Part shown: positions 1-6,517 of the stretch, one piece after another
Layout: each line of letters opens with the position of its first letter
Position numbering within the stretch: the stretch's first letter is position 1
Translations under genes and position numbers: made by a program
DNA from: an uncultured Collinsella sp.
Lineage (GTDB): Bacteria; Actinomycetota; Coriobacteriia; Coriobacteriales; Coriobacteriaceae
DNA: 14,928 nt
Assembly: GCA_900553415.1 (NCBI GenBank)
Contig: USDH01000021.1
Coordinates: forward strand, 1-14,928
Reading direction: 5' to 3'
Notes under the pieces: generated by a model
The model's input: only the letters and a program-made list of their open reading frames with translations
Database searches by the model: none
What the model was told of the DNA's origin: nothing

Positions 1-1002
1 ACAGTTACCTGGGTATCATCCCAAATCCGCAACTGCTCCTTTCTCCTATGCTTGTAAATGAAGCTGTTACTTCCTCCAGGATCGAGGGAACCCATACAAC
101 TGTTCATGAGGTTTTGGCTTTTGATGCAGGTAAAACTGATGTTACGGATGCTCAGAAAGCGGATATCCAGGAGGTCAACAATTACCGTTTGGCCTTAAAT
201 TCTTCGCTGAGAATGCTCGAGACTCTGCCGATTTCGGGGAGGGTTTTGCGTAGCGCCCATGAAATACTTCTCGATGGCGTGCGCGGGCAGTTTAAATCTC
301 CTGGAAAATACCGAGTTGAGCAGAATTGGATTGGCCGATCGAACAAAATAGAAGAGGCGAGATACGTTCCCATTCCCCCTGATGAACTAGAGGACGCAAT
401 GGCGAAGTGGGAGAAGTACGTTAATGAATCGGAAGATCATCCCCTGATTAAAATTGCTGTCGCTCATGCTGAGTTTGAGGCGATTCATCCTTTCAACGAC
501 GGCAATGGTCGTATAGGCAGAATCGTTATTCCCTTGATGCTGTGTGCCGAGGGGGGTAATGTCATTACCATGTTTCTATATGAGCGAGTTTTTTGAGCAT
601 AGAAACAACGAATATCAGGATAGGCTTCTTGCCGTTTCGTCGGATGGTGATTGGACAGGTTGGTGCTCGTTCTTCCTCGAAGCGGCGGCGGCCCAGGCAA
701 GGGAAAATCTCGGCAAGGCGAAGCAGATCAATCTATTGTATCGCGATGTTCGGATGGGGCTGGTCGAGGAAAGCCATTCAACGTTTGCCGAAAAAGCCGC
801 AGATGCTCTATTCAGCCGCCCGATTTTCTCCGCGCGGGATTTTGCGAGCGAGGAGGGAGTTAAGCCGAAAACCGCCCGCCGCCTTTTGGGAACGCTGGAG
901 GAGATGGGCGTTGTTGAGGAACTCTCACCTCACAGCGGTCAGCGTTCTGCGATTTTCTATTTTCCCGCCCTGCTTGCTATTACCGAGGATTTGCAATCGT
1001 AA
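1..1002 (+). pseudogene. Fic family AMP-transferase (adenylyltransferase), 5' end outside window, frameshifted
   Basis: Fic proteins move AMP (or another nucleotide part) from ATP onto a hydroxyl side chain of a target protein. The frame is open from base 3 to a stop at 594-596 and begins upstream of the window, so the ATG at 48 is probably internal. The catalytic motif HPFNDGNGRIGR (486-521) fits HxFx(D/E)GNGRxxR. The stretch SSRIEG (72-89) fits the (S/T)xxxE(G/N) inhibitory helix, placed N-terminal as in class II Fic proteins, so the intact enzyme should be self-inhibited. After the G6 run at 551-556 the family sequence continues in the next frame (MSEFFEHRN, then DRLLAVSSDGDWTGW) and ends at 1002 with a winged-helix-like tail (TARRLLGTLEEMGVVEEL). 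Removing one G joins the two frames. The cause could be a true pseudogene, a phase-variable tract or a sequencing error. The catalytic motif lies before the shift, but the C-terminal half would be lost. Confidence 0.88.
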
Positions 1003-1011
1003 TAGCGGAGT

Positions 1012-1089
1012 CATCCATGTCCCACAAATCTATTTGTGGGACATGGATTTAATTTTATGTCCCACAAATAGATTTGTGGGACATGGATG
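1012..1089. repeat. Double palindrome: 33-bp perfect inverted repeat whose arms are each palindromic
   Basis: Arm 1 (1012-1044) and arm 2 (1057-1089) are exact reverse complements over 33 bp, separated by 12 AT-rich bases. Inside each arm lies a 28-bp palindrome: ATGTCCCACAAAT, two central bases (CT in arm 1, AG in arm 2), then its exact complement. The DNA can therefore fold as two tandem hairpins or as one long cruciform. It starts 9 bp after the Fic stop codon. It may terminate transcription in both directions, act as a paired operator, or be a small non-autonomous repeat element. The sequence alone does not decide between these. Confidence 0.9.
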
Positions 1090-1149
1090 GGTAATCGATG
1101 GATCTGTGAATGTTGTCGAGAGGCTAATTGCCTGTGAACAATAAGCGCG

Positions 1150-1165
1150 ACCTAGATGGCTAGGT
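1150..1165. repeat. Short hairpin in the Fic-downstream spacer
   Basis: ACCTAG and CTAGGT flank the four-base loop ATGG. No T-run follows on either strand, so this is not an obvious terminator. The surrounding spacer 1090-1237 shows no convincing coding frame. Confidence 0.35.
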
Positions 1166-1237
1166 TCGTTCCGTTATGCAAGGATAAAGGCCCATGTCTT
1201 GTACGATGTGGCCGATGAGCGATTTTCGGTAAGGAGT

Positions 1238-1463
1238 TTAGATCATTTTGCCCACTTTGAGGCTGCCAGCTAGCGATAGCTTGCATTCGTGAAATTGCTC
1301 TTGAACAACGTCAAGGTAATCCGCTATTGCGGTTGCATCTTCCATCGTTGGTTCGTTTTGGCTGCAGCAATAAGCAGCGACTATACGGTTGAGCCGTTCT
1401 AACTTTTCGCTCCATTTCATCCATGATGTCGGCGCTGCCAAATTCCTCTGCGGTATAAATCAT
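1238..1463 (-). pseudogene. Small acidic hypothetical protein, apparent single-base frameshift
   Basis: An ATG at 1463 has a GGAAG ribosome-binding site just upstream and starts MIYTAEEFGSADIMDEMERK. The frame then becomes unlike a protein and stops early. The adjacent frame continues sensibly (LNRIVAAYCCSQNEPTMEDA, then ADYLDVVQEQFHECKLSLAG) to a stop at 1238. Deleting one A from the AAAA run at about 1400-1404 joins them into about 74 residues. The joined product is acidic and predicted helical, with no signal peptide or membrane segment. I do not recognise the family. Size and position between a Fic gene and htpG would suit a small accessory or antitoxin-like protein, but nothing in the sequence proves that. 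As with the Fic gene, the indel could be real decay or a sequencing error. Confidence 0.45.
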
Positions 1464-1515
1464 CGGCCCGCTTCCTTTCTTTCGTATTTTTACTGCGGGT
1501 TTTATGCTCAAGCAA

Positions 1516-1547
1516 AGAGGGGCGCCCGCTTTCGCGAACGCCCCTCT
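1516..1547 (-). terminator. GC-rich hairpin downstream of htpG
   Basis: AGAGGGGCG (1516-1524) pairs perfectly with CGCCCCTCT (1539-1547) around a 14-base loop. On the minus strand only a short, mixed T stretch follows, so it is a weaker intrinsic terminator than the one overlapping the htpG stop. It could act as a second stop signal or a stabilising 3' structure. Confidence 0.5.
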
Positions 1548-1558
1548 GCTCGAAGAAT

Positions 1559-1587
1559 AACAAAATAGGGACTGCCCCCATTTTGTT
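1559..1587 (-). terminator. Intrinsic terminator overlapping the htpG stop codon
   Basis: On the minus strand AACAAAAT, G-rich, CAGT, C-rich, ATTTTGTT form a hairpin (8-bp AT outer stem 1559-1566/1580-1587, GGG/CCC core), so the 3' side ends in a U-rich run. The htpG TAA (1586-1588) lies at its foot. A terminator beginning within the stop codon is compact but not rare. Confidence 0.6.
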
Positions 1588-3511
1588 ATGCCATGAACTT
1601 GTAGACGGCTTGGGTGTAGGCTACGGGGTCGTCGATGGGCAGACCCTCGGTGATCAGCGCCTGGTCGTACAGAACCGTTGCGTACAGGTGCACCTTTTCG
1701 GTGTCGCCTTCCTCGAACGCCTTCTGCACTGCCTTGAATACGGGGTGCTCGGCGTTCAGTTCGAGCACTCGGTCGCTCTTTACGTGATCGCCGTCGGGGC
1801 CCTGCGCCAGGATCTTCTCCATCTCAAGCGTGATGGGGCCTTCTGCGGTTACGCAGGAAGGGGTGTCGGTCAGGCGGGCGGAAACGGCAACGCGCTTAAC
1901 CTTGCCCTCGAGCGCCTTCTGCATTTCGGAGAACAGACCCTCGTTTTCCTTCGTGATTGCCTCGGCTGCGCTCTTTTCGTCCTCGGTTTCAAGGCCCAGG
2001 TCGCCGCCGGCAACGTTCTTGAACTGCTTTTCGTTGTATTTGTTCATCGACATGAAGCAGAACTCGTCAACGTCCTGCGGGCACAGCAGCACGTCGAAGC
2101 CCTTGCCCAGCACCGTGTTCACGATGGGGCGCTTCGCCAGACGGTCGATAGATTCGCCCGTTGCGAAGAAGATGGACTCCTGGCCTTCGGGCATTGCCTC
2201 GGCGTACTCGGCCAGCGTGACCATCTTCTGCTGCTTGGCGGAATAGAAAAGCAGCAGGTCGGCCAGTACATCCTTCTTCATGCCGTAGCTGGTGTAGATG
2301 CCGTACTCCAGGTTGCGGCCAAAGCCCTTGAAGAACTTTTCGTAACCGTCGCGGTCGTTCTTCAGGAACTTCTCCAGTTCGCTCTTGATCTTCTTTTCGA
2401 GCTTGTTGGCGATAGCGCGCAGCTGGCTGTTCTGCTGCAGCGTTTCGCGGGAAATGTTCAGCGTCAGATCCTGGGAATCAACAACGCCCTTCGCGAAGCT
2501 GAAGTAGTCGGGCAGCAGGTCGGCGCACTTTTCCATGATCAGCACGTTGGAGCTGTACAGCGCCAGGCCCTTTTCATAGTCCTTGTTGAAGAAGTCGTAC
2601 GGTGGACGCTTGGGGATGAACAGCAGCGCGTCGTAGGTCAGTGCGCCTTCCGCGTGAACGGAAATGGTGCGAGCCGGATCCTCGAAATCATGGAAATCGG
2701 TTTTGTAGAAGGTGGCGTACTCTTCATCGGACACCTCAGATTTGCGGCGCTTCCAGATGGGGATCATGGAGTTGATGGTTTTAACCTCGCGCACCGTTTC
2801 GAATTCGGGCGTGTAGTCGTTGCCAGCGTCTTCGGGCTTGGGCAGGGGCTTGCGCTCTTCCACTTCCATGCGGATGGGGTAGCGCACGTAGTTGCTGTAC
2901 TGCTTGATGAGGGCCTGGAGCTCGTACTGGTCTAGGAATACGTCGTACTCTTCTTCGTCGGCGTTGTCCTTCAGGTGCAGGGTGATGCTGGTGCCGTGGT
3001 CGGCGCCCAGTGCGGCTGCCTCTTCAGCGGTTGCGGGTTCGATGGTGTAGCCTTCGATGCCGTCGGACTTCCAGGTGAAAGCTTCGGGTTCGCCGTATGC
3101 GCGGGAGGTTACGGTAACTTCCTTGGCCACCATGAACGAGGAGTAGAAGCCCACACCGAACTGGCCGATGATGTCTACATCTTCGCCCTGCTGTTCGGCG
3201 TTTTCGGTCTTGAACTCGAGGCTGCCGGAATGAGCGATGGTGCCCAGGTTGGTTTCCAGCTCTTCGCGGGTCATGCCGATGCCCGTGTCAGAAACCGTGA
3301 TGGTGCGAGCGCCCTTGTCGAATGCCACGTTGATGGAAAGATCGTCCTTGGAAACGGCGATGGTGGTGTCGGTGAGGCTCTTGAAGTAGAGCTTGTCTAC
3401 CGCGTCGGATGCATTGGAAATAAGTTCGCGCAGGAAGATTTCCTTGTTGGTGTAGATGGAGTTGATCATGAGGTCGAGCAATTTTTTGCTCTCGGTCTTA
3501 AATTGACGCAT
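1586..3511 (-). CDS. htpG: Chaperone protein HtpG (bacterial Hsp90)
   Basis: HtpG is the cytosolic ATP-dependent Hsp90 chaperone, a dimer that remodels client proteins with the DnaK system. The 641-residue product is full length for bacterial Hsp90. The GHKL ATPase domain occupies about residues 1-230: FLRELISNASDA (catalytic Glu29, Mg-binding Asn33), DTGIGM (75-80) and GQFGVGFYSSF (116-126) are intact. The middle client-binding and arginine-finger domain follows (PIWKRRKSEVSDEEY, NISRETLQQN), then the C-terminal dimerisation domain to about 641. The start is ATG at 3511, with AAAGGA about 7 bases upstream. No gene is co-directional within the same short spacing, so it is probably transcribed alone. 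I see neither a CIRCE nor a HAIR operator upstream. A T-tailed hairpin just before the gene may matter for regulation. Confidence 0.98.
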   Translation of the reverse strand: MRQFKTESKKLLDLMINSIYTNKEIFLRELISNASDAVDKLYFKSLTDTTIAVSKDDLSINVAFDKGARTITVSDTGIGMTREELETNLGTIAHSGSLEFKTENAEQQGEDVDIIGQFGVGFYSSFMVAKEVTVTSRAYGEPEAFTWKSDGIEGYTIEPATAEEAAALGADHGTSITLHLKDNADEEEYDVFLDQYELQALIKQYSNYVRYPIRMEVEERKPLPKPEDAGNDYTPEFETVREVKTINSMIPIWKRRKSEVSDEEYATFYKTDFHDFEDPARTISVHAEGALTYDALLFIPKRPPYDFFNKDYEKGLALYSSNVLIMEKCADLLPDYFSFAKGVVDSQDLTLNISRETLQQNSQLRAIANKLEKKIKSELEKFLKNDRDGYEKFFKGFGRNLEYGIYTSYGMKKDVLADLLLFYSAKQQKMVTLAEYAEAMPEGQESIFFATGESIDRLAKRPIVNTVLGKGFDVLLCPQDVDEFCFMSMNKYNEKQFKNVAGGDLGLETEDEKSAAEAITKENEGLFSEMQKALEGKVKRVAVSARLTDTPSCVTAEGPITLEMEKILAQGPDGDHVKSDRVLELNAEHPVFKAVQKAFEEGDTEKVHLYATVLYDQALITEGLPIDDPVAYTQAVYKFMA

Positions 3512-3541
3512 GTGCAGTCCTTTCGCGCTACCCCTGTCCGC

Positions 3542-3567
3542 AAAAAACGGCCCGGTCGCCCGAGCCG
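3542..3567 (-). terminator. T-tailed hairpin 30-56 bp upstream of htpG (attenuator or terminator)
   Basis: On the minus strand CGGCTCGG and CCGGGCCG pair (one mismatch) around loop GCGA, followed at once by TTTTTT (complement of 3542-3547). This is a textbook intrinsic terminator. It sits so close to the htpG start that a normal promoter barely fits between them. Either it ends transcripts coming from the acetyltransferase side, or htpG has a leader with an attenuator. Confidence 0.7.
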
Positions 3568-3612
3568 CATCGCAGACCTGCTATGTTCAGACTTAGATTT
3601 TATAACCCATTA

Positions 3613-3658
3613 GCGCGCATATATACATACGGAATCGAAAAACTGTATGTCCGCGCGC
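3613..3658. repeat. Imperfect inverted repeat between htpG and the acetyltransferase gene
   Basis: GCGCGC (3613-3618) and ACATAC (3625-3630) are mirrored by GTATGT (3645-3650) and GCGCGC (3653-3658). The spacers differ in length (6 against 2), so the hairpin is imperfect. It could be a protein-binding site or a weak 3' structure of the upstream operon. Confidence 0.35.
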
Positions 3659-3714
3659 TCTGATGCGCCAATTGCCAAGGAGTGTCCCAAACTGCCGGCA
3701 GGAAAGGAACGTCC

Positions 3715-4215
3715 CTATCTGCCATCTACGCGCTTGGCCATCCAGGCATGAGGCTGGCCTTCATCCTCATAGTCCACCGGGGCAATTTGCGTGTAGCCCG
3801 CCTTTGCATAGAGCGGCAACACGTATTCCTGCGCATGCAGCTTAATAAGCTTAGCGCCGGCATCGCGTGCACACGAAGCACTGGTCTCGACAATCTTGCT
3901 CGCCAGACCGCGACGGCGCATGCTCGGCAGCACGGCCACGCGCCCCATAATGTAGGTCTCCCCCGCCGCGACACCTTCGTCCAAGTCGCACGCCGGCGAC
4001 ACCGGAGCCTCTGCGTCAGCCGCGCGCTCAAGCTCTTCGGGAAACACGCGCGAGCAACCGGCAAGCTCGCCGTCTACATAGAGCGTCACATGAATGCAGT
4101 TCGGATCCTCGTCGATAGCGTCGAACTCATTCTCGTAGCCCTGCTCGTCCATAAAAACGACGCGGCGCACCAACGCCGCGTCATCAAAGCATCCCGTCTT
4201 AAGTTGGATATCCAT
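3715..4215 (-). CDS. GNAT family N-acetyltransferase (ElaA-like)
   Basis: A 166-residue GNAT fold protein expected to move an acetyl group from acetyl-CoA to an amine; the substrate is unknown. Motif A is clear: IMGRVAVLPSMRRRGLASKI, with RRRGLA as the pyrophosphate-binding loop. The C-terminal part (KLHAQEYVLPLYAKAGY, then a PHAWM segment) resembles the ElaA group. I chose ATG 4215 because AAAGGG sits five bases upstream; a TTG at 4233 would extend it by six residues but has no ribosome-binding site. It begins 39 bp after the CpsB-type phosphatase stop with no terminator between, so it is probably the last gene of that operon. No signal peptide or membrane helix is seen. Confidence 0.85.
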   Translation of the reverse strand: MDIQLKTGCFDDAALVRRVVFMDEQGYENEFDAIDEDPNCIHVTLYVDGELAGCSRVFPEELERAADAEAPVSPACDLDEGVAAGETYIMGRVAVLPSMRRRGLASKIVETSASCARDAGAKLIKLHAQEYVLPLYAKAGYTQIAPVDYEDEGQPHAWMAKRVDGR

Positions 4216-4254
4216 GGCTGCCCTTTCATTCAATGAGAACGTTAGGGACAGATT

Positions 4255-4905
4255 TTAGCGAAAATGAGCTCCGCGCACGCTAAACTTCGCGCGAGCCTTC
4301 GCCAGGCAGTCGTAATGACCCACGTTATGGGCATCGCTCGCGATGAAGCTGTACAGGTTCTGATCGAACAGGCGCTGTGCCGGCTTTTTCTCGCGACCAA
4401 AGCGACCGCCGGCAATAAAGTCCGCCGAAGCCTGCAGCTTGCAGCCCATATCGACTAGGCGCTCCGCCACGCTTACATCCTTTTGAACCGCACGATAGCG
4501 CTCAGGATGAGCGATGATCACCTGGTAGCCACGGCACTGCAAATCGTAAATCGTGTTCTCGTACTCTCTAAACGCATACGCATCGGCATGCGTCGAAAGC
4601 TCGAGCAGGAACTCATTGGTTCCATCGAAATGCAGGTGCTCCGCGGCATCGATACCAAGCTCAACGAGCTTTCGATGGTTGACCTCGAAGCCCATCTGGA
4701 GCGGAAAACCGTCAGCGTTCTCGCGCAGCAGCTCAAAGGCATCCCACATCTTGTCGTAATCAAAATAGGGATCACGGCAGTGAGGAGTGCAAACGATTCT
4801 GGTTACACCGGCCCGCTTGGCAGCCTCGAGCATCGCCAAGCTCTCATCGAGATCGGCAGCGCCGTCGTCTACACCCGGCAAGATATGGCAGTGAATGTCA
4901 CGCAT
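4255..4905 (-). CDS. cpsB: PHP-type protein-tyrosine phosphatase CpsB/CapC/YwqE
   Basis: This metal-dependent phosphatase removes phosphate from the tyrosine cluster of the CpsD kinase and so resets capsule or exopolysaccharide polymerisation. PHP-domain metal ligands are all present: DIHCHILPGVDDG (His5, His7 near the start), CTPH (His42), AHPERY (His133) and SDAHN (Asp191, His193). The start ATG 4905 has AAGG eight bases upstream, and the gene follows the kinase stop by 17 bp. At 216 residues it is shorter than typical CpsB/YwqE (about 240-255). The missing part is the C-terminal tail after SDAHN, while every catalytic motif is kept. The partner kinase directly upstream supports the role. 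Confidence 0.93.
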   Translation of the reverse strand: MRDIHCHILPGVDDGAADLDESLAMLEAAKRAGVTRIVCTPHCRDPYFDYDKMWDAFELLRENADGFPLQMGFEVNHRKLVELGIDAAEHLHFDGTNEFLLELSTHADAYAFREYENTIYDLQCRGYQVIIAHPERYRAVQKDVSVAERLVDMGCKLQASADFIAGGRFGREKKPAQRLFDQNLYSFIASDAHNVGHYDCLAKARAKFSVRGAHFR

Positions 4906-4922
4906 AGGTCAGCCTTAATCAA

Positions 4923-5660
4923 CTAAACGTTTGCTCGGTTGGTGAAGATGCCCTTTTTGGAAGCGCCCTGACCGTCGGAGCCCTTCTTAACCTTCTTACC
5001 GTCCTTGGTGTAGTAGGAGTAGTAGTACTCGCTGGTCTCGGTCTCGCAGTAGTTCATAACGGTACCGATGAGCTTGACCTTCTCGGACTTTTTGAGCTGC
5101 CCGATGGCGTTGAGCGCCTCCTCGCGCTTGGTGAAATCCTCACGCACCACGAACAGCGTGCCGTCGGTCAGGCTGGCAATCTCGGCAGCATCGATGAAGG
5201 TGCCGACCGGGGGAGCATCGAAGATGACGTACTGGAACTTGGCGGACAGTGCCTTTACCAGCTTGGCAAAGCGGTGAGAGACGATGATGTCGGCAGGATT
5301 GGGAATATGCGGCTCGGCATCGAGGAAGTAGAAGTTCTTCTGACCCGTCTCGACAATTGCCTGGTCAATGGAGATCTGCTCGGAAAGAACCGCATAGAGT
5401 CCGCCGCGCGAACGAACGCCGAGCATATCGGAAAGGGACCTGCGGCGCATATCGGCCTCGACCAGGAGCACGGACTTGCCGCTCGTGGCGATTGCCTGAG
5501 CAAGGTTAATGGAAACCGTAGACTTGCCCTCGTTGGGAATCGAGGAGGTAACGGTGATGGTGCGAATGGGGTCGTCCACGCTCGCAAAGCGGATGTTGGC
5601 CAGAAGGGTCTTGGCGGCATTCTGTACAACGAGCTTATCGGTGTTCTTTGCCTTAGCCAT
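4923..5660 (-). CDS. cpsD: CpsD/CapB-type bacterial tyrosine kinase (BY-kinase)
   Basis: A cytoplasmic autokinase that works with the membrane-bound Wzz-like partner to control polysaccharide chain length and export. In the 245 residues: Walker A SSIPNEGKST (39-48), Walker A' LLVEADMRR (65-73), Walker B YVIFDAPP (144-151), and a tyrosine cluster EYYYSYY (211-217). The cluster is followed by about 28 Lys/Gly-rich residues, whereas in many homologues it lies at the very end. The start ATG 5660 lies two bases after the upstream TAG stop, and GGTGG inside the end of that gene is the likely ribosome-binding site, so translation is probably coupled. The separate kinase and activator arrangement is that of Firmicutes and Actinobacteria, not the fused Wzc form. 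Confidence 0.95.
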   Translation of the reverse strand: MAKAKNTDKLVVQNAAKTLLANIRFASVDDPIRTITVTSSIPNEGKSTVSINLAQAIATSGKSVLLVEADMRRRSLSDMLGVRSRGGLYAVLSEQISIDQAIVETGQKNFYFLDAEPHIPNPADIIVSHRFAKLVKALSAKFQYVIFDAPPVGTFIDAAEIASLTDGTLFVVREDFTKREEALNAIGQLKKSEKVKLIGTVMNYCETETSEYYYSYYTKDGKKVKKGSDGQGASKKGIFTNRANV

Positions 5661-5662
5661 GC

Positions 5663-6322
5663 CTATTTACCACCTTTCATAGCCGGAATTCGGCCAACAA
5701 CGGGAATGCCCAGGAGCTCTTCTGCCTCTTCGGCACCGCGGATGCGGGTATTGAGCATGTCTGCCAAAACGACATAGGCAACTGCGATAAAGATACCGGC
5801 GAGGAACGCGACGGCAATATACAGCGTGCGCTTGGGGCCGCTGGGGGCTTCGGGGGTCTTAGCCTCGTCGATAACGTTGATGCTCTGGGCAGCGCCGACG
5901 TTCTGAGCGACCGTACTCACCGAGCTGGCCATGGCCCTTGCGACCTTAGCTGTCTCCTTGGCATCGGTTCCGGTAACCGAAAGCGTAATGACACGCGTGG
6001 TGGTCTCGGAGGAAACAGACACCTTGTAGTCATCCAAATCGGTGAGGCCCAGTTCTTTGGCGGCGCCGCTCTTAACGCTATCGCTATCCAGCAGCGTGGC
6101 GATATCGTTGGAAAGCATCTGGCTCGCCGAGAGATCGTTGTAGTTCATCTGGCCGTTATCGTCGGTGCTGTTAGCACGAACGTACATGGTTGTCGTCGCG
6201 GTGTAAGTGTTGTCCATCGCAGCGAAGGACACGATGCCCATGGCGATCGCGCAGACCACCGGAAGGGTGATGACCAGCTTGAGGTGCTTCTTCAGCAGCT
6301 GGAACAGTTCGAGAAGGGTCAT
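5663..6322 (-). CDS. Wzz/CpsC-type polysaccharide chain-length determinant and kinase activator
   Basis: A 219-residue inner-membrane protein of the Wzz superfamily. It has a first membrane helix at about 14-36, an extracytoplasmic domain (VSSETTTRVITLSVTGTDAK is typical), the proline-rich TPEAPSGPKR at about 156-165, a second helix at about 166-188, and a short cytoplasmic tail (EELLGIPVVGRIP) that usually contacts and activates the CpsD kinase. The start ATG 6322 has GAAAGG upstream. It is the first gene of the operon Wzz-like, CpsD, CpsB and GNAT. No sugar-synthesis or glycosyltransferase genes lie in the window, so the trio must regulate polysaccharide assembly encoded elsewhere, or the cluster continues outside the gene order seen here. 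Confidence 0.92.
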   Translation of the reverse strand: MTLLELFQLLKKHLKLVITLPVVCAIAMGIVSFAAMDNTYTATTTMYVRANSTDDNGQMNYNDLSASQMLSNDIATLLDSDSVKSGAAKELGLTDLDDYKVSVSSETTTRVITLSVTGTDAKETAKVARAMASSVSTVAQNVGAAQSINVIDEAKTPEAPSGPKRTLYIAVAFLAGIFIAVAYVVLADMLNTRIRGAEEAEELLGIPVVGRIPAMKGGK

Positions 6323-6400
6323 GCAGCTTGCCTTTCATTTCCCCAGTTCGGATTGACAAAACTGTCCGTATGTTATCGCATCTTTTTACCGAGACCAAAC

Positions 6401-6431
6401 TCTATACATAAGAAACAGGCTCTCCTGTAAA
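6401..6431 (-). promoter_or_regulatory. Possible promoter of the wzz-cpsD-cpsB operon
   Basis: On the minus strand TTTACA (6431-6426) stands 17 bases before TGTATA, with TATAGA overlapping at 6406-6401. The spacer carries an ACAGG-AGAG-CCTGT inverted repeat (6415-6428), a plausible operator. The match to consensus is only partial. It lies about 80-110 bp before the start codon, downstream of the phoR terminator, which is where a promoter is needed. Confidence 0.35.
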
Positions 6432-6463
6432 AATGTCGGAAGCAATCGTAAAATTGCACAACA

Positions 6464-6492
6464 ACGCCGCACCCGAAAGTCAAATGCGGCGT
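6464..6492 (-). terminator. Intrinsic terminator of the pstB-phoPR block
   Basis: ACGCCGCA (6464-6471) pairs perfectly with TGCGGCGT (6485-6492) around a 13-base loop, and on the minus strand a T-rich stretch (TGTTGTG) follows. It lies 26 bp after the kinase stop codon and separates that transcription unit from the polysaccharide operon. Confidence 0.75.
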
Positions 6493-6517
6493 CTACATCA
6501 ATATCTATGTTGTATCG

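Noticed and set aside
1583..3613. Long plus-strand open frames opposite htpG (450 and 212 codons)
   Set aside because: They are exact shadows of the GC-rich htpG codons, have no family features or ribosome-binding sites, and htpG itself is unmistakable.
3512..3714. CIRCE or HAIR heat-shock operator before htpG
   Set aside because: Looked for TTAGCACTC/GAGTGCTAA and CTTGAGT/ACTCAAG; neither is present.
3679..3716. Repeat-like GGGAC-rich stretch with a CTGCCGGCAG palindrome after the acetyltransferase gene
   Set aside because: Only the 10-base palindrome is exact and no second copy exists in the window, so I cannot support calling it a repeat element.
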